From assembly GCF_000147335.1 (NCBI RefSeq), contig NC_014501.1:4356001-4420000 (forward strand): a stretch of DNA of 64,000 nucleotides. The letters are read 5' to 3'. This DNA comes from Gloeothece verrucosa PCC 7822. Lineage in GTDB: Bacteria > Cyanobacteriota > Cyanobacteriia > Cyanobacteriales > Microcystaceae. Positions 55,439 through 64,000 of the stretch are shown in pieces (the first letter of the stretch is position 1; every line of letters starts with the position of its first letter). A program made the position numbers and the translations under genes. Below the pieces are notes generated by a model. That model was not told the origin of the DNA and searched no databases. It was given only the letters and a program-made list of their open reading frames with translations.

Positions 55439-57673
55439 ATGCGTATATTGATGATTCAACCCAACTATCACTCGGGAGGGGCTGAAATAGCCGGAAACTG
55501 GCCGCCGAGTTGGGTTCCTTATGTTGGTGGGGCATTGAAACAAGCCGGATTTGATAATATCCGCTTTGTGGATGCCATGACCAATTACATTCCTGATGAT
55601 GTGTTAGCCGATATTATTGCCAAGAATCAACCCGATGTGGTGTTGGCAACGGCCATTACACCAATGATTTACCAATCTGAGCGCACCCTACAAATAGTTA
55701 AAGAAGTCTGTCCCAACGCCAAGACCATTATGGGGGGCGTTCATCCCACCTATATGTATAATGAGGTTCTCAACGAAGCACCCTGGGTGGATTACATTAT
55801 TCGAGGAGAAGGAGAAGAAATTACCGTCAATTTATTGAGTGCCATCGCCAACGGAACGGATGTAAAAGACCGCCACAACATTCTAGGAATCGCCTTCTGT
55901 GAAAACGGTCAAGTGGTTGCTACTCCCGCTCATCCTCCTATCAAAAATTTGGATACTCTTACCCCAGATTGGACCCTGCTGGACTGGAATAAATATATCT
56001 ATACGCCGCTCAATGTACGGGTAGCTGTGCCCAACTTTGCCCGAGGCTGTCCTTTCCGTTGTCGTTTTTGCTCTCAGTGGAAATTTTGGCGCAAATATCG
56101 CTCCCGCACCCCGAAAAACTTTGTCGATGAAATAGAATATCTGGTTAAAGAACACAACGTCGGCTTTTTCATTTTAGCTGACGAAGAACCCACCATTACT
56201 AAGCCGCGTTTTGTCGCCCTCTGTAAAGAATTAATTGAGCGCAAATTAAATGTTCACTGGGGAATTAATACTCGAGTCACCGATATTCTCAGAGATGAAA
56301 AAGAATTACCCCTCTATCGTCAAGCCGGATTGGTTCACGTCTCTTTAGGCACTGAAGCCGCCGCCCAGTTAAATTTAAATGTATTCCGCAAAGAAACTAC
56401 TATAGAAGATAATAAGCGGGCCGTGCGGCTGTTGCGAGAAAACGGCATCGTAGCCGAAGTTCAGTATATTATGGGGCTAGAAAATGAAACCCTAGAAACC
56501 ATTGAAGAAACCTATCGCATGGCGCGAGATTGGAAGGCGGACATGACCAATTGGAATATGTTCACGCCCTGGCCGTTTTCGGAATTGTTTGAGGATGTAG
56601 GGGATAAGGTGGAAGTGCGGGACTATTCCCACTATAATTTTGTCACGCCGATTATGAAGCCGGATAATATTACCCGGGAACAGTTACTCAAAGGAGTGCT
56701 ACACAATTACGCCCGCTTTTACCTGTGGAAGACTCTAGAATATTGGTTTGAGAAAGACCCTTTTAAGCGTCGTTATTTACTCGGTTGTCTTTGGGCATTT
56801 TTGCAGACGACACTAAATAAACGCTTCTACAACCTCAAGCGAGTCAAACAAAAAGGACTACACACTGAAATTGATTTCGGTTTCGATGAGTCTAAAATTC
56901 TTACCCGCGAACAAATCGCCCAACGTAAGCAAGCTCATCCTGAACTCGGCGCGGATGTAAATTTTGTTGGTACTATTTCAGCTTGTGGTGCGCCGGCTGA
57001 CTTACCTGAAATTCATTTACATCAGCAGAGTGAAACTCACTCGGAAATCCACGTTTTTCTGATTGAAGATGAGGAACAAAAGCGAGTGGGACTACGTCAA
57101 GCGCTGCGCTCACAAACGGGCATAGAAATCTACAGCGAAGCCACTAATGCTGACACGGGGTTGGTATTGTTAACCTCGGTGGCGGGGGGAGATGTGGCCC
57201 TGGTAGACGTGAGTTTACCGGATAAGAGTGGGGTAGAGTTGATTAAAGCGTTTCAGCAAGTTCAGGAAACTTCTGAAAATTCATCGCTAAAACTCTGTAT
57301 GTTGATTGAAACTGATAATGACCATGAAGTGTTGGCGGCCATTGCTGCCGGGGCACAATCATACTGTTTAAAAACCGCCCCCATTGAGCAGCTAGTAGAA
57401 GCCATTCGACTCACCCACGCGGGTCAATTTTACCTTCACCCTCTGATCGCTTCAAAAATTCTCTTGTTGGTGAAAAACTATCAAGGCGAAACGATTTTGA
57501 CGCAAACTGAGTTAGAAGTGCTGAGGTTAATTGCAGAAGGAACTTCATCGGATGAGATGGCGCAACAGCTTGGGATAACCCTGAATATGATTAAAACCCA
57601 TCTGGCCAATATTCTCAACCGACTTTATATTAGTGATTTGATCCAAAAACCTCTCAAAGCACTTGCTGTATAA
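55439..57673 (+). CDS. BchE-like B12-binding radical SAM enzyme fused to a NarL-type response regulator
   Basis: A continuous 744-aa frame. Residues 1-150 are a cobalamin-binding domain (MRILMIQPNYHSGGAE); residues about 195-400 a radical SAM domain with the cluster motif C204-x3-C208-x2-C211 (GCPFRCRFCSQWKFWR); residues 400-490 are the BchE-like C-terminal part. BchE is the oxygen-independent cyclase forming ring E of chlorophyll precursors. After a linker (about 490-535) comes a complete receiver (537-660: E543/D544, phosphoacceptor D590 in ALVDVSLP, K645) and a LuxR-type helix-turn-helix (about 683-740, LTQTELEVLRLIAEGTSSDE). I see no frameshift or stop between the parts. Ordinary homologues end near residue 500. 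The product therefore looks like an enzyme carrying its own regulator. Confidence 0.88.
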   Translation: MRILMIQPNYHSGGAEIAGNWPPSWVPYVGGALKQAGFDNIRFVDAMTNYIPDDVLADIIAKNQPDVVLATAITPMIYQSERTLQIVKEVCPNAKTIMGGVHPTYMYNEVLNEAPWVDYIIRGEGEEITVNLLSAIANGTDVKDRHNILGIAFCENGQVVATPAHPPIKNLDTLTPDWTLLDWNKYIYTPLNVRVAVPNFARGCPFRCRFCSQWKFWRKYRSRTPKNFVDEIEYLVKEHNVGFFILADEEPTITKPRFVALCKELIERKLNVHWGINTRVTDILRDEKELPLYRQAGLVHVSLGTEAAAQLNLNVFRKETTIEDNKRAVRLLRENGIVAEVQYIMGLENETLETIEETYRMARDWKADMTNWNMFTPWPFSELFEDVGDKVEVRDYSHYNFVTPIMKPDNITREQLLKGVLHNYARFYLWKTLEYWFEKDPFKRRYLLGCLWAFLQTTLNKRFYNLKRVKQKGLHTEIDFGFDESKILTREQIAQRKQAHPELGADVNFVGTISACGAPADLPEIHLHQQSETHSEIHVFLIEDEEQKRVGLRQALRSQTGIEIYSEATNADTGLVLLTSVAGGDVALVDVSLPDKSGVELIKAFQQVQETSENSSLKLCMLIETDNDHEVLAAIAAGAQSYCLKTAPIEQLVEAIRLTHAGQFYLHPLIASKILLLVKNYQGETILTQTELEVLRLIAEGTSSDEMAQQLGITLNMIKTHLANILNRLYISDLIQKPLKALAV

Positions 57674-57817
57674 ATAGTTAACATCAGCATCGCGAAAAGG
57701 TTAAAGGGGTTTGGGGTTGGCTTTACGACAGCATCCCTTTCCCCCTTTTCCCATTGTTGATATAATTATTGAAAGTCAAAAAAATCCACAAAAATAACTA
57801 ATAGTTATCAATTGCTA

Positions 57818-59149
57818 ATGCTGACCCCTTTAAGCCCCTCTGAAGCACTATCAATAATCGAGTCAGTAATCAGCCAATCAGAATCTGACGGCGTTTTCGT
57901 TCATATCAATGCCCATGAGTCAGCTTTAAGCCGCTACAGTGAAAACCAGATCAGCCAAAATATCCATAAGAGTAATTTCAATCTCAGCATTACCAGCTAT
58001 TTCGGACAAAGAAGTGCCAGCGTTTCTACCAACGAACTCGATCCTCAAGCCATTACTCAAACCCTGAGACGTTCAGAAACTCTTGCCCGGGTCGTACCAG
58101 AAGATCCCGAATGGGTTCCGTTACTCTCTCCCATTGAGTATGATTCCCGTCTGCCGGCAAACGATCCATACACGGCAGAACTTTCCCCCTTAGAAAGGGG
58201 AGAAAAAGTTAAACAAGTGTGTCAGTGGTGTAGTCAGGCAGGGGTTGAAGGTTCGGGAACCCTCAGCACTGGCACGAAGGTACAAGCGGTAGGCAATTCT
58301 TTGGGTTTGTCTGGGTATAATTGTACGACTGAAGCTAATTTTGGTATTACAGCCCGGGTTGATAGCGGTTCGAGTTGGTCGAGTCATAGTGCCACAGGCA
58401 TTGATTTGATCCCCTTGGAGGGGACCACAGAAACCGTGATTAAACGGGCCCTCTCTTCCCGAAACCCCCAAGAGATTCAACCGGATGTTTATCCGGTGGT
58501 GTTTGAGGCGGCGGCTTTTGCCGAGTTATTATCCTGGGTAATTGGCAATTTAGATGCCCGGGCAGCCGATGAAGGGCGATCATTTATGTCCCGCATAGAC
58601 GAACAAGGAAAAGCGGCAGGAAACCGTTTAGGGGAGGCGCTATTTAGTCCTTTGGTACAGGTTAGTCGAAACCCTGCCCATCCTTTGTTACAAAGCGGCA
58701 CTTTTTTTGAGGATGGTTTGAGTAATCATTATTTAGAGATTATCAAAGATGGAATTGCTGAAAATTTATCCTATAGCCGCTATTGGGCACAGCAGCAGGG
58801 CAAACAGCCCACAGGCGCTTTATTTCCGATGGTAATGGCCGGCTCAAAGCAAAGTTTGTCAGATTTAATTGCTCAGACTGAGCGAGGCATTTTAGTCAGT
58901 CGTGCTTGGTATGTTAGATATGTTAATCCTAGGACTTTAGAAGTAACGGGCATGACCCGAGATGGAACTTTCTGGATAGAAGAGGGAAAAATCGCTTATC
59001 CGATCAAAAATTTGAGGTTTAATCAGTGTTTGCCGGCCATGTTGCGAGATGTGGATGGGGTCTCTTCTGTACAACGCTTTGGTAACCGTGTCGTGCCTGG
59101 GGTTCGGGTCAAGGCGTTTAATTTTAGTAGTGTTACCGATAGTGTATAA
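57818..59149 (+). CDS. TldD/PmbA family protein (PmbA/TldE-like)
   Basis: A 443-aa protein from ATG 57818 (an in-frame TTG at 57812 would add two residues). It follows the TldD/PmbA fold: an N-terminal ENQISQNIH segment, GSGTLSTGTKVQAVGNSLGL, AADEGRSFMSRIDEQGKAAG and the C-terminal NLRFNQCLPAMLRDVDGVSS. I cannot find the HExxxH zinc motif of TldD, so it is the PmbA/TldE-like, non-metal partner. TldD-TldE is a protease that matures peptides such as microcin B17 and degrades antitoxin CcdA. A TldD partner is not in the window. Confidence 0.87.
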   Translation: MLTPLSPSEALSIIESVISQSESDGVFVHINAHESALSRYSENQISQNIHKSNFNLSITSYFGQRSASVSTNELDPQAITQTLRRSETLARVVPEDPEWVPLLSPIEYDSRLPANDPYTAELSPLERGEKVKQVCQWCSQAGVEGSGTLSTGTKVQAVGNSLGLSGYNCTTEANFGITARVDSGSSWSSHSATGIDLIPLEGTTETVIKRALSSRNPQEIQPDVYPVVFEAAAFAELLSWVIGNLDARAADEGRSFMSRIDEQGKAAGNRLGEALFSPLVQVSRNPAHPLLQSGTFFEDGLSNHYLEIIKDGIAENLSYSRYWAQQQGKQPTGALFPMVMAGSKQSLSDLIAQTERGILVSRAWYVRYVNPRTLEVTGMTRDGTFWIEEGKIAYPIKNLRFNQCLPAMLRDVDGVSSVQRFGNRVVPGVRVKAFNFSSVTDSV

Positions 59150-59185
59150 ACTACCCCAGGCCAGCAGAAACAACAGACTCAGATG

Positions 59186-59758
59186 TTACGGCAAAAGACC
59201 AGACGCATCAGGCAAAGCCCAGGTATCTATCCAACCTCGCCGCCCGTTTAGGGTTTCTACATAAACCGAATTATCGGTCCGGGTATCACGAAAAACTCGT
59301 ACTGGTTCACCTCTATGCAATTGTCCCACCAAGGAACCGCCAAAGGGATCTGAACGCAGAGAAGAAACATCACTGAGTTGTTTCCATTGAGTGTAAGAAT
59401 TCAGTTGAACCGATAACCCACTAACAGAGTATGCAGGCGTGAAAGTTCCGAGGCGAATAGATGTATTATAACGTCCACTTTGAAGGTACTGTCCGGGTGC
59501 AGTATCGTTCAAGCTATCAGAAAGCATTAAATTGACTCTGTGGGGAGTTTGTTGCCTTGTAACTTGTGTCGGGTTAACTTCAGGGGGCACTACCTTTTTG
59601 CCACAAATTGAGGACAAGTTGACCACTTCTCCGGTGTGAGTTTTCATAAAACAGTCCGGAAAACTTTGTGCGTTGATGGGTAATACTAAGGCCCCTAAAC
59701 TGAGTAAGCCAATACCACCACTAACAAACCAGCTTATGCCGTTGCAGCGAATCTTCAT
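59186..59758 (-). CDS. Secreted protein with SH3-like domain
   Basis: From ATG 59758 (preceded by AGAGG; an in-frame GTG at 59776 is less likely) the product has 190 aa. A signal peptide (about 5-30, ending LVLPINAQS) is followed by a Cys-containing segment (FPDCFMKTHTGEVVNLSSIC) and a C-terminal bacterial SH3-like part (SLVGQLHRGEPVRVFRDTRT with YVETLNGRRGWIDTWALPD). Bacterial SH3 domains often bind cell wall. Role unknown; it is convergent with the TldD-like gene. Confidence 0.75.
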   Translation of the reverse strand: MKIRCNGISWFVSGGIGLLSLGALVLPINAQSFPDCFMKTHTGEVVNLSSICGKKVVPPEVNPTQVTRQQTPHRVNLMLSDSLNDTAPGQYLQSGRYNTSIRLGTFTPAYSVSGLSVQLNSYTQWKQLSDVSSLRSDPFGGSLVGQLHRGEPVRVFRDTRTDNSVYVETLNGRRGWIDTWALPDASGLLP

Positions 59759-59907
59759 CTTAACCTCTGGGTTCACCGATTATGTGTTCAGCAAGCAATA
59801 TTTAGGTGTAGAACTTTGTTACAGCTAACTTTTTTCGACTTATCTTAAAACTATAATATCAGTTAACTATAGAGTAATTTATGTCATATTAGTAACGGAA
59901 AAAAATT

Positions 59908-60543
59908 TTATTTTGTGTATGGCTGAATGATTAAATTATTGTTTAAGGCGGCTTCTTCAATACCAGCAGTTAATTCGGGATCGTCAAGGCGAATCACTTG
60001 CTCAGGTGGACAAAATAGGGCACTTTTTGCTCGTTCAAAGAGTGCGACCGCTTTCTCATCATTGTGAGCATTATAATAAATAATTCCGTCAACTACAGAA
60101 TAAATAGAGTCTTGCTCATAAAAATAACGTGACCAAGTTTGAGTAAGTTTTCTATCAGCGTCTTTAGCTAATGCCGCGACTGAACCGGCTTTCATTGCTG
60201 CGGACCCTCGCAAATCTAACAGTTTAATAGTCCGAGTTAACTGAACTTGTGCAACACATTGATCTTTAATTTCAATTACCCCAGTATCTCCAAAACATTC
60301 TACTAAACATCCTGATAAAGTAAATGCGGCATAATAAATACCCCGTTCCGAATCATTTTGAGGATTATTTAAAGAACCTCTATGATGATCGAAACGGCTT
60401 ATCGGCCCGTAATAACGAAAAGTAAGTGCTTGTGTTTGATATTTTGTTGGGTCAAAAATTCGGATGATGTAATCGTCTACAGATAGTTCATAAATAATAG
60501 GAGAAGGAGAATTAATCGGAGGAGGTGGAGCAATTTTTACCAA
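59908..60543 (-). CDS. RES-domain toxin (NAD-degrading)
   Basis: A 211-aa RES family toxin. The domain has an Arg in YIIRIFDPTKYQTQALTFRY, then ISRFDHHRG, ERGIYYAAFTLSGCLVECFG and the Ser-rich region LDLRGSAAMKAG. RES toxins deplete NAD by phosphorolysis or hydrolysis and halt growth. Its start overlaps the stop of the antitoxin gene by seven bases, the standard antitoxin-first order. The catalytic Arg, Glu and Ser seem present by pattern, so it may be active. Confidence 0.87.
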   Translation of the reverse strand: MVKIAPPPPINSPSPIIYELSVDDYIIRIFDPTKYQTQALTFRYYGPISRFDHHRGSLNNPQNDSERGIYYAAFTLSGCLVECFGDTGVIEIKDQCVAQVQLTRTIKLLDLRGSAAMKAGSVAALAKDADRKLTQTWSRYFYEQDSIYSVVDGIIYYNAHNDEKAVALFERAKSALFCPPEQVIRLDDPELTAGIEEAALNNNLIIQPYTK

Positions 60544-61148
60544 TCTAATGCTCCTAAACCTTGAGCTTCTTCAATCACTCGTTCTTTTTCTCCCTGTTTT
60601 AGAGCTTCTACTGGAGTTAAGCCACCTAAATAAGGGTTAGGACGAACTAACCAATTAAGCTTAGCAAAATCGGAGACTTGCAAACTTTTAAGGACATCGG
60701 GTAAACTTTCTATTACGCCATCAGGACCTTCTGGATCAAACTGCCAAACCGGAAAACGATATGCTCCGTTATCTTTTATGGCCAGCAGGGTTTGATTTTT
60801 AAGGCGAACGCGCAGCGACACTTCGTGTTCATGAGGAGTTTGACGAGAAGTTCCTAGTAATTCAGCTACTTCAGGTGCGGTTAAAGCATTCTCGAGTAAT
60901 TCTCGCCGACGCTGAAAATATTGCACTAACGTTTTTATATTTAATTGCGTTTTTTCAGTTGCAGTAAAGGTCCGACCGACTAATGCTTTTACTAACTTAT
61001 CTTTTGATGAATTTGATGAAGAAGTCTTTTTCTTCAAACTGTTAGCGAGCTTTTCTAGTTCATCTATTAAAATTTTTTGCTCATCAGGAGTTAAGCTCTT
61101 GATTATATTTAAATATTTGATTTCTTGCGGGTCTAAACTCGCTTGCAT
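60537..61148 (-). CDS. Antitoxin of the RES pair (DUF2384/MbcA-type)
   Basis: A 203-aa antitoxin starting at ATG 61148 behind AGGAGGG. The middle holds a helix-turn-helix (NALTAPEVAELLGTSRQTPH), then KDNGAYRFPVWQFDPEGPDG, and the C-terminus is the toxin-binding DUF2384 type (NPYLGGLTPVEALKQGEKER). A stretch at residues 108-115 (HEVSLRVR) interrupts the usual spacing between SRQTPH and LKNQTLLAI and seems to be an in-frame insertion at 60804-60827. The leader has two direct repeats that may be its operator. Confidence 0.82.
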   Translation of the reverse strand: MQASLDPQEIKYLNIIKSLTPDEQKILIDELEKLANSLKKKTSSSNSSKDKLVKALVGRTFTATEKTQLNIKTLVQYFQRRRELLENALTAPEVAELLGTSRQTPHEHEVSLRVRLKNQTLLAIKDNGAYRFPVWQFDPEGPDGVIESLPDVLKSLQVSDFAKLNWLVRPNPYLGGLTPVEALKQGEKERVIEEAQGLGALDW

Positions 61149-61158
61149 GGCATCCCTC

Positions 61159-61225
61159 CTGTAAGAAATGTCAAGATTACCTTTAATCTAGAAAATTCTG
61201 TAAGAGATGTCAAGTTGCCCTTGAC
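61159..61225. promoter_or_regulatory. Direct-repeat operator candidate upstream of the RES operon
   Basis: CTGTAAGAAATGTCAAGATTACC (61159-61181) and CTGTAAGAGATGTCAAGTTGCCC (61198-61220) are near-identical units 39 bp apart. The first abuts the antitoxin ribosome site. Binding by the antitoxin for autorepression is inferred; the ABC exporter start is only about 75 bp away on the other side, so it may be affected too. Confidence 0.55.
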
Positions 61226-61297
61226 GGGTAATTTTTGTAACATCTGTAGTATAGTAAAAATTACCACCTTTACAAGGGTATAAACCCATCAACCGAT

Positions 61298-63115
61298 ATG
61301 GCCTCCTTTAGAGATATTATCGGATACTATCGATCCTATAGAGCGATTGCCATCTTTAGCATCGCCGCATCCTGTATTTTTGAACTGATTGATTTAGTTG
61401 TACCTTACGTCATTGGACAAAGTTTAAATGTTCTATCCCACCAGCCGCTAGATCGGCCTATCCAAACTTTAATCACTTCTTTTGCCACTCTAACCCAACT
61501 CCGAGAAAGCCAACTCCTCTCATTAGGAGTATTACTCGGGTTAATCTTTATCGTCACAGTGGTTAAAGCACCCGTACAACCTTGGTTAACGCTCTGGTAT
61601 CATTGGCTAATCTCCTTGAAAGCGCGTCAGGAGCATTTGCGGGAGATTGTTGCTAAAATTCTCACTTTACCTTTAGCATTTTACGACGAACACAACCCCG
61701 GACGGATTGCCAACCGAATTAGTCGGGGGGTTGAAAATCACCTTTGGACTTATCCAGAAATCGCCGGACAGTTCATTCCCAAATTAGTGCGGGTGTTGGG
61801 AATATTCTTAGTCATCTGGCTAATTGAATGGCGAATTGCTATTGCCTTTCTTGTCTCCTTTATTATTATTCTCATCTTGTCTCTGAAAAATCTACAGAAG
61901 TTGATTGCTCTAGAGGAAGTGTTAGACAAATACATGGAGAATACCGAAAGTCGGACTTCTGAGATTATTACCAACATTAAAACCGTCAAAGCTTTTGCCA
62001 CCGAAGCCTCGGAATTTAAACGTCAAGTACAACGTTTAAAGCGGCAATACAAATTTGTAGTTTACCGAATTCATCTTGGCTATATCAAATTAGTAATTTG
62101 GCAAAAAACCATTGTTCAAATATCCATTTTTTCCGTTCTTTTATTTACCCTCATAGAAACCGTTAATGGCCATATTTCTCTGGGGCATTTTGTCACCACC
62201 TTAACCGTTTCAAGTATGGCTTATGCCGAACTCGAACCCATTAGCCAAGTCGCCGAAATTTTTTCTCGTCGTTATAGTTCTCTCGCGCGTCTTCATGAGT
62301 TTATGGAGCTTCCCTCGGGAACAGATGCAGGGAGTATAGAGCCTGAATCTATTGCCGCTAATCCCTATAAATTCACGGGGAAGATAGAATTTTCTCATGT
62401 CAGTTTTGGCTATCACTCAAATCGTCTTGTTCTCAAAGACATTAATCTTCTCATACAACCCTATCAAACTGTTGCCTTAGTGGGTCGTTCTGGGTCAGGA
62501 AAATCCACTTTAGTCAAGTTATTATTTCGCTATTTTGAACCTACCAATGGACAAATTTTAATCGATGGAGAAGAGATTCAAAGACTAGACATTGCGGCTT
62601 ATCGGCGGCGACTAGCGATTGTGCATCAAGAGGTAGATGTTTTTAATGGAACAGTATTAGATAATCTCGTTTATGGCAATCCTAGCGTCAGTTTTCAAAA
62701 AGTCGAAGAAGCCTGTAAAATTGCCCGAGTGGATGAATTTATTGATGAGCTACCTCACGGATATTATACCGTTGTTGGGGAGCGGGGAGTACGTTTATCA
62801 GGTGGACAAAGACAACGCTTAGGAATTGCAAGAGCGTTAATTGTTGACCCAGATGTTCTCGTTTTTGATGAAGCAACTTCGAGTTTAGATTATGAATCAG
62901 AACGAGCAATTCAGTTAGCTATGAATTCAATTTTAGGCACTCGAACAACTATTATTATTGCCCACCGATTAAGTACCGTTCGGGAAGCCGATCAGATTGT
63001 CGTATTAGATAATGGACAAATTGTTGAGGTAGGCAATCATCAAGAATTATTGAACCATCAAGGCATTTATCATCGTCTTCACTCGTTACAAGAAACGGGG
63101 GAATTATTGGCTTAA
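61298..63115 (+). CDS. ABC exporter, fused permease and ATPase
   Basis: A 605-aa half-transporter. Six membrane helices lie in residues about 1-320, then the ATPase domain with Walker A VGRSGSGKSTL (near 395), signature LSGGQRQRLGIARA (near 500), Walker B DVLVFDEATSS and the H-loop IIAHRLSTV. It exports lipid, peptide or drug-like substrates as a dimer; which one is unknown. It starts 149 bp from the divergent antitoxin gene. A terminator follows at 63140. Confidence 0.93.
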   Translation: MASFRDIIGYYRSYRAIAIFSIAASCIFELIDLVVPYVIGQSLNVLSHQPLDRPIQTLITSFATLTQLRESQLLSLGVLLGLIFIVTVVKAPVQPWLTLWYHWLISLKARQEHLREIVAKILTLPLAFYDEHNPGRIANRISRGVENHLWTYPEIAGQFIPKLVRVLGIFLVIWLIEWRIAIAFLVSFIIILILSLKNLQKLIALEEVLDKYMENTESRTSEIITNIKTVKAFATEASEFKRQVQRLKRQYKFVVYRIHLGYIKLVIWQKTIVQISIFSVLLFTLIETVNGHISLGHFVTTLTVSSMAYAELEPISQVAEIFSRRYSSLARLHEFMELPSGTDAGSIEPESIAANPYKFTGKIEFSHVSFGYHSNRLVLKDINLLIQPYQTVALVGRSGSGKSTLVKLLFRYFEPTNGQILIDGEEIQRLDIAAYRRRLAIVHQEVDVFNGTVLDNLVYGNPSVSFQKVEEACKIARVDEFIDELPHGYYTVVGERGVRLSGGQRQRLGIARALIVDPDVLVFDEATSSLDYESERAIQLAMNSILGTRTTIIIAHRLSTVREADQIVVLDNGQIVEVGNHQELLNHQGIYHRLHSLQETGELLA

Positions 63116-63139
63116 ATCCATAAAATCTCTGAATTTCAG

Positions 63140-63171
63140 TAGGGACGTTAGTGGCAACGTCTCTATTTTTT
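63140..63171 (+). terminator. Rho-independent terminator after the ABC exporter
   Basis: TAGGGACGTT (63140-63149) pairs with AACGTCTCTA (63156-63165), one G-T wobble, loop of six, then six T. Confidence 0.88.
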
Positions 63172-63289
63172 AGAGGGGTGATCAAAGCTGATGAGTTAGA
63201 TTAACTAAAGATTAATTAAAGGTTAAATGATTTCTTTAGCCAATATAATTGGATTGTGCATCTAATTGCTATCTAGTCATAAGCTTACA

Positions 63290-64000
63290 ATGGTGGTACA
63301 AACTCAAAAATATAATTCTTCTGCACTAAAATTTATTTTTATTTTAGGTTTTGTCAGTTTATGCGCTGATGCAACTTATGAGGGAGCTAGGAGTATTACC
63401 GGTGCATATTTAGGATTTTTAGGCGCATCGGGAACGGTAGTAGGGTTAGTGGCTGGTTTAGGAGAATTAATCGGCTATGGATTGCGCTTAGTAATCGGAT
63501 ATATGAGCGATCGCACGCAAAAATATTGGCTGATTACAACCCTAGGATACTTTATTAATACCGGCGTGGTACCTCTGTTAGCCTTTGCCGGACGTTGGGA
63601 AACCGCAGCCGCACTCATGATCGCAGAAAGAGTCGGTAAAGCCATTCGTACACCCCCTAGAGATGTATTACTCTCTCATGCGGCGATTAATGTGGGTAAA
63701 GGGTTTGGCTTTGGGTTACATGAAGCAATGGATCAAACCGGTGCAGTAATTGGTCCTTTAGCGGTTGCGGGGATGATAGCTTGGGGAAAGGGTTATCAAG
63801 GAGGATTTGCGATTTTAGTTATCCCGGCTGTATTGGGATTGATCGTCGTTTTAGTGGCGCAATTGTTGTATCCCAACCCCCGAGAATTTGAAGAAGAAAC
63901 GGTAAAACAAGAAGGAGAAGGTTTACCCCGGGTTTTCTGGATTTATTTAGGGGCAGTAGCTTTAATTGCGGCAGGATTTGCGGATTTTCCCTTACTGGCT
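63290..64000 (+). CDS. MFS transporter (5' part only)
   Basis: From ATG 63290 the frame stays open to the window's end (237 codons). It has five or six hydrophobic segments already, and the MFS loop motif after helix 2 reads GYMSDRTQKYW. The segment AERVGKAIRTPPRD is typical of a group of MFS proteins conserved across bacteria and archaea. Substrate unknown; the C-terminal half lies outside the window. Confidence 0.85.
   Translation, partial: MVVQTQKYNSSALKFIFILGFVSLCADATYEGARSITGAYLGFLGASGTVVGLVAGLGELIGYGLRLVIGYMSDRTQKYWLITTLGYFINTGVVPLLAFAGRWETAAALMIAERVGKAIRTPPRDVLLSHAAINVGKGFGFGLHEAMDQTGAVIGPLAVAGMIAWGKGYQGGFAILVIPAVLGLIVVLVAQLLYPNPREFEEETVKQEGEGLPRVFWIYLGAVALIAAGFADFPLLA

Noticed and set aside
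1-64000. tRNA or rRNA genes
   Set aside because: No cloverleaf with a GTTCGA-type T-loop or conserved rRNA segment was recognised by eye; a covariance search would be needed to be certain.

Overview
This window comes from a cyanobacterial chromosome, most likely a unicellular Cyanothece/Gloeothece-type strain. The evidence is a cyanoexosortase A with its partner, a Ycf29-like regulator, an ABC1/UbiB kinase, a glycine-rich RRM protein, a BchE-type radical SAM enzyme and many proteins of cyanobacterial type. Non-coding evidence agrees: HIP1 octamers (GCGATCGC at 4957, 12342, 15781, 38437 and 63507) and heptanucleotide tandem repeats of the TAGTCAT type. The DNA is moderately AT-rich. I saw no rRNA, tRNA or CRISPR array.

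Layout. 1-5.5 kb: 5' part of ribD, an ammonium transporter behind a candidate NtcA site, a REC-histidine kinase and a SpoIID-like protein. 5.45-10.5 kb is accessory: a stand-alone tnpB element abutting the spoIID stop, a DUF29 gene, a decayed Phd/Doc-like toxin-antitoxin pair bracketed by direct repeats, and a membrane pentapeptide protein carrying 15 identical Asn-Gln-Gln-Ser repeats. 10.5-17.7 kb: dnaK, a split ThrE-type exporter, an RRM protein, a Ycf29-like regulator, and an LCP protein overlapping a pentapeptide protein. 18.1-23.3 kb: two tandem membrane-anchored patatin-like proteins, the first frameshifted. 23.5-42 kb is mainly housekeeping (mannose-1-phosphate guanylyltransferase, ABC1 kinase, DNA glycosylase, ModD, exonuclease III, C5 DNA methyltransferase, thioredoxin, Rieske oxygenase, PhoH, L35/L20, GalE, GlmU, HD-GYP regulator, MnmD), interrupted by a Uma2 gene, an ATPase remnant and a lone Trypco1-like protein.

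43.2-53 kb is a surface-glycan region: cyanoexosortase A and partner, four glycosyltransferases, an initiating sugar-phosphate transferase, a serine acetyltransferase-like gene with a truncated copy in front, and a sulfotransferase. 53.2-64 kb: FAD oxidase, TVP38 protein, a BchE-like radical SAM enzyme fused to a complete NarL-type response regulator, a TldD/PmbA protein, an SH3-like secreted protein, a RES toxin-antitoxin operon with a repeated leader motif, an ABC exporter and the start of an MFS transporter.

Most notable: the radical SAM-response regulator fusion (55439-57673), and short palindromic elements inserted in frame inside two neighbouring coding regions (26481-26505 and 27602-27626). 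A possible third in-frame insertion of another kind lies in the RES antitoxin. Also notable are the tandem patatin pair, the tnpB element with a predictable guide, and the Trypco1-like orphan.
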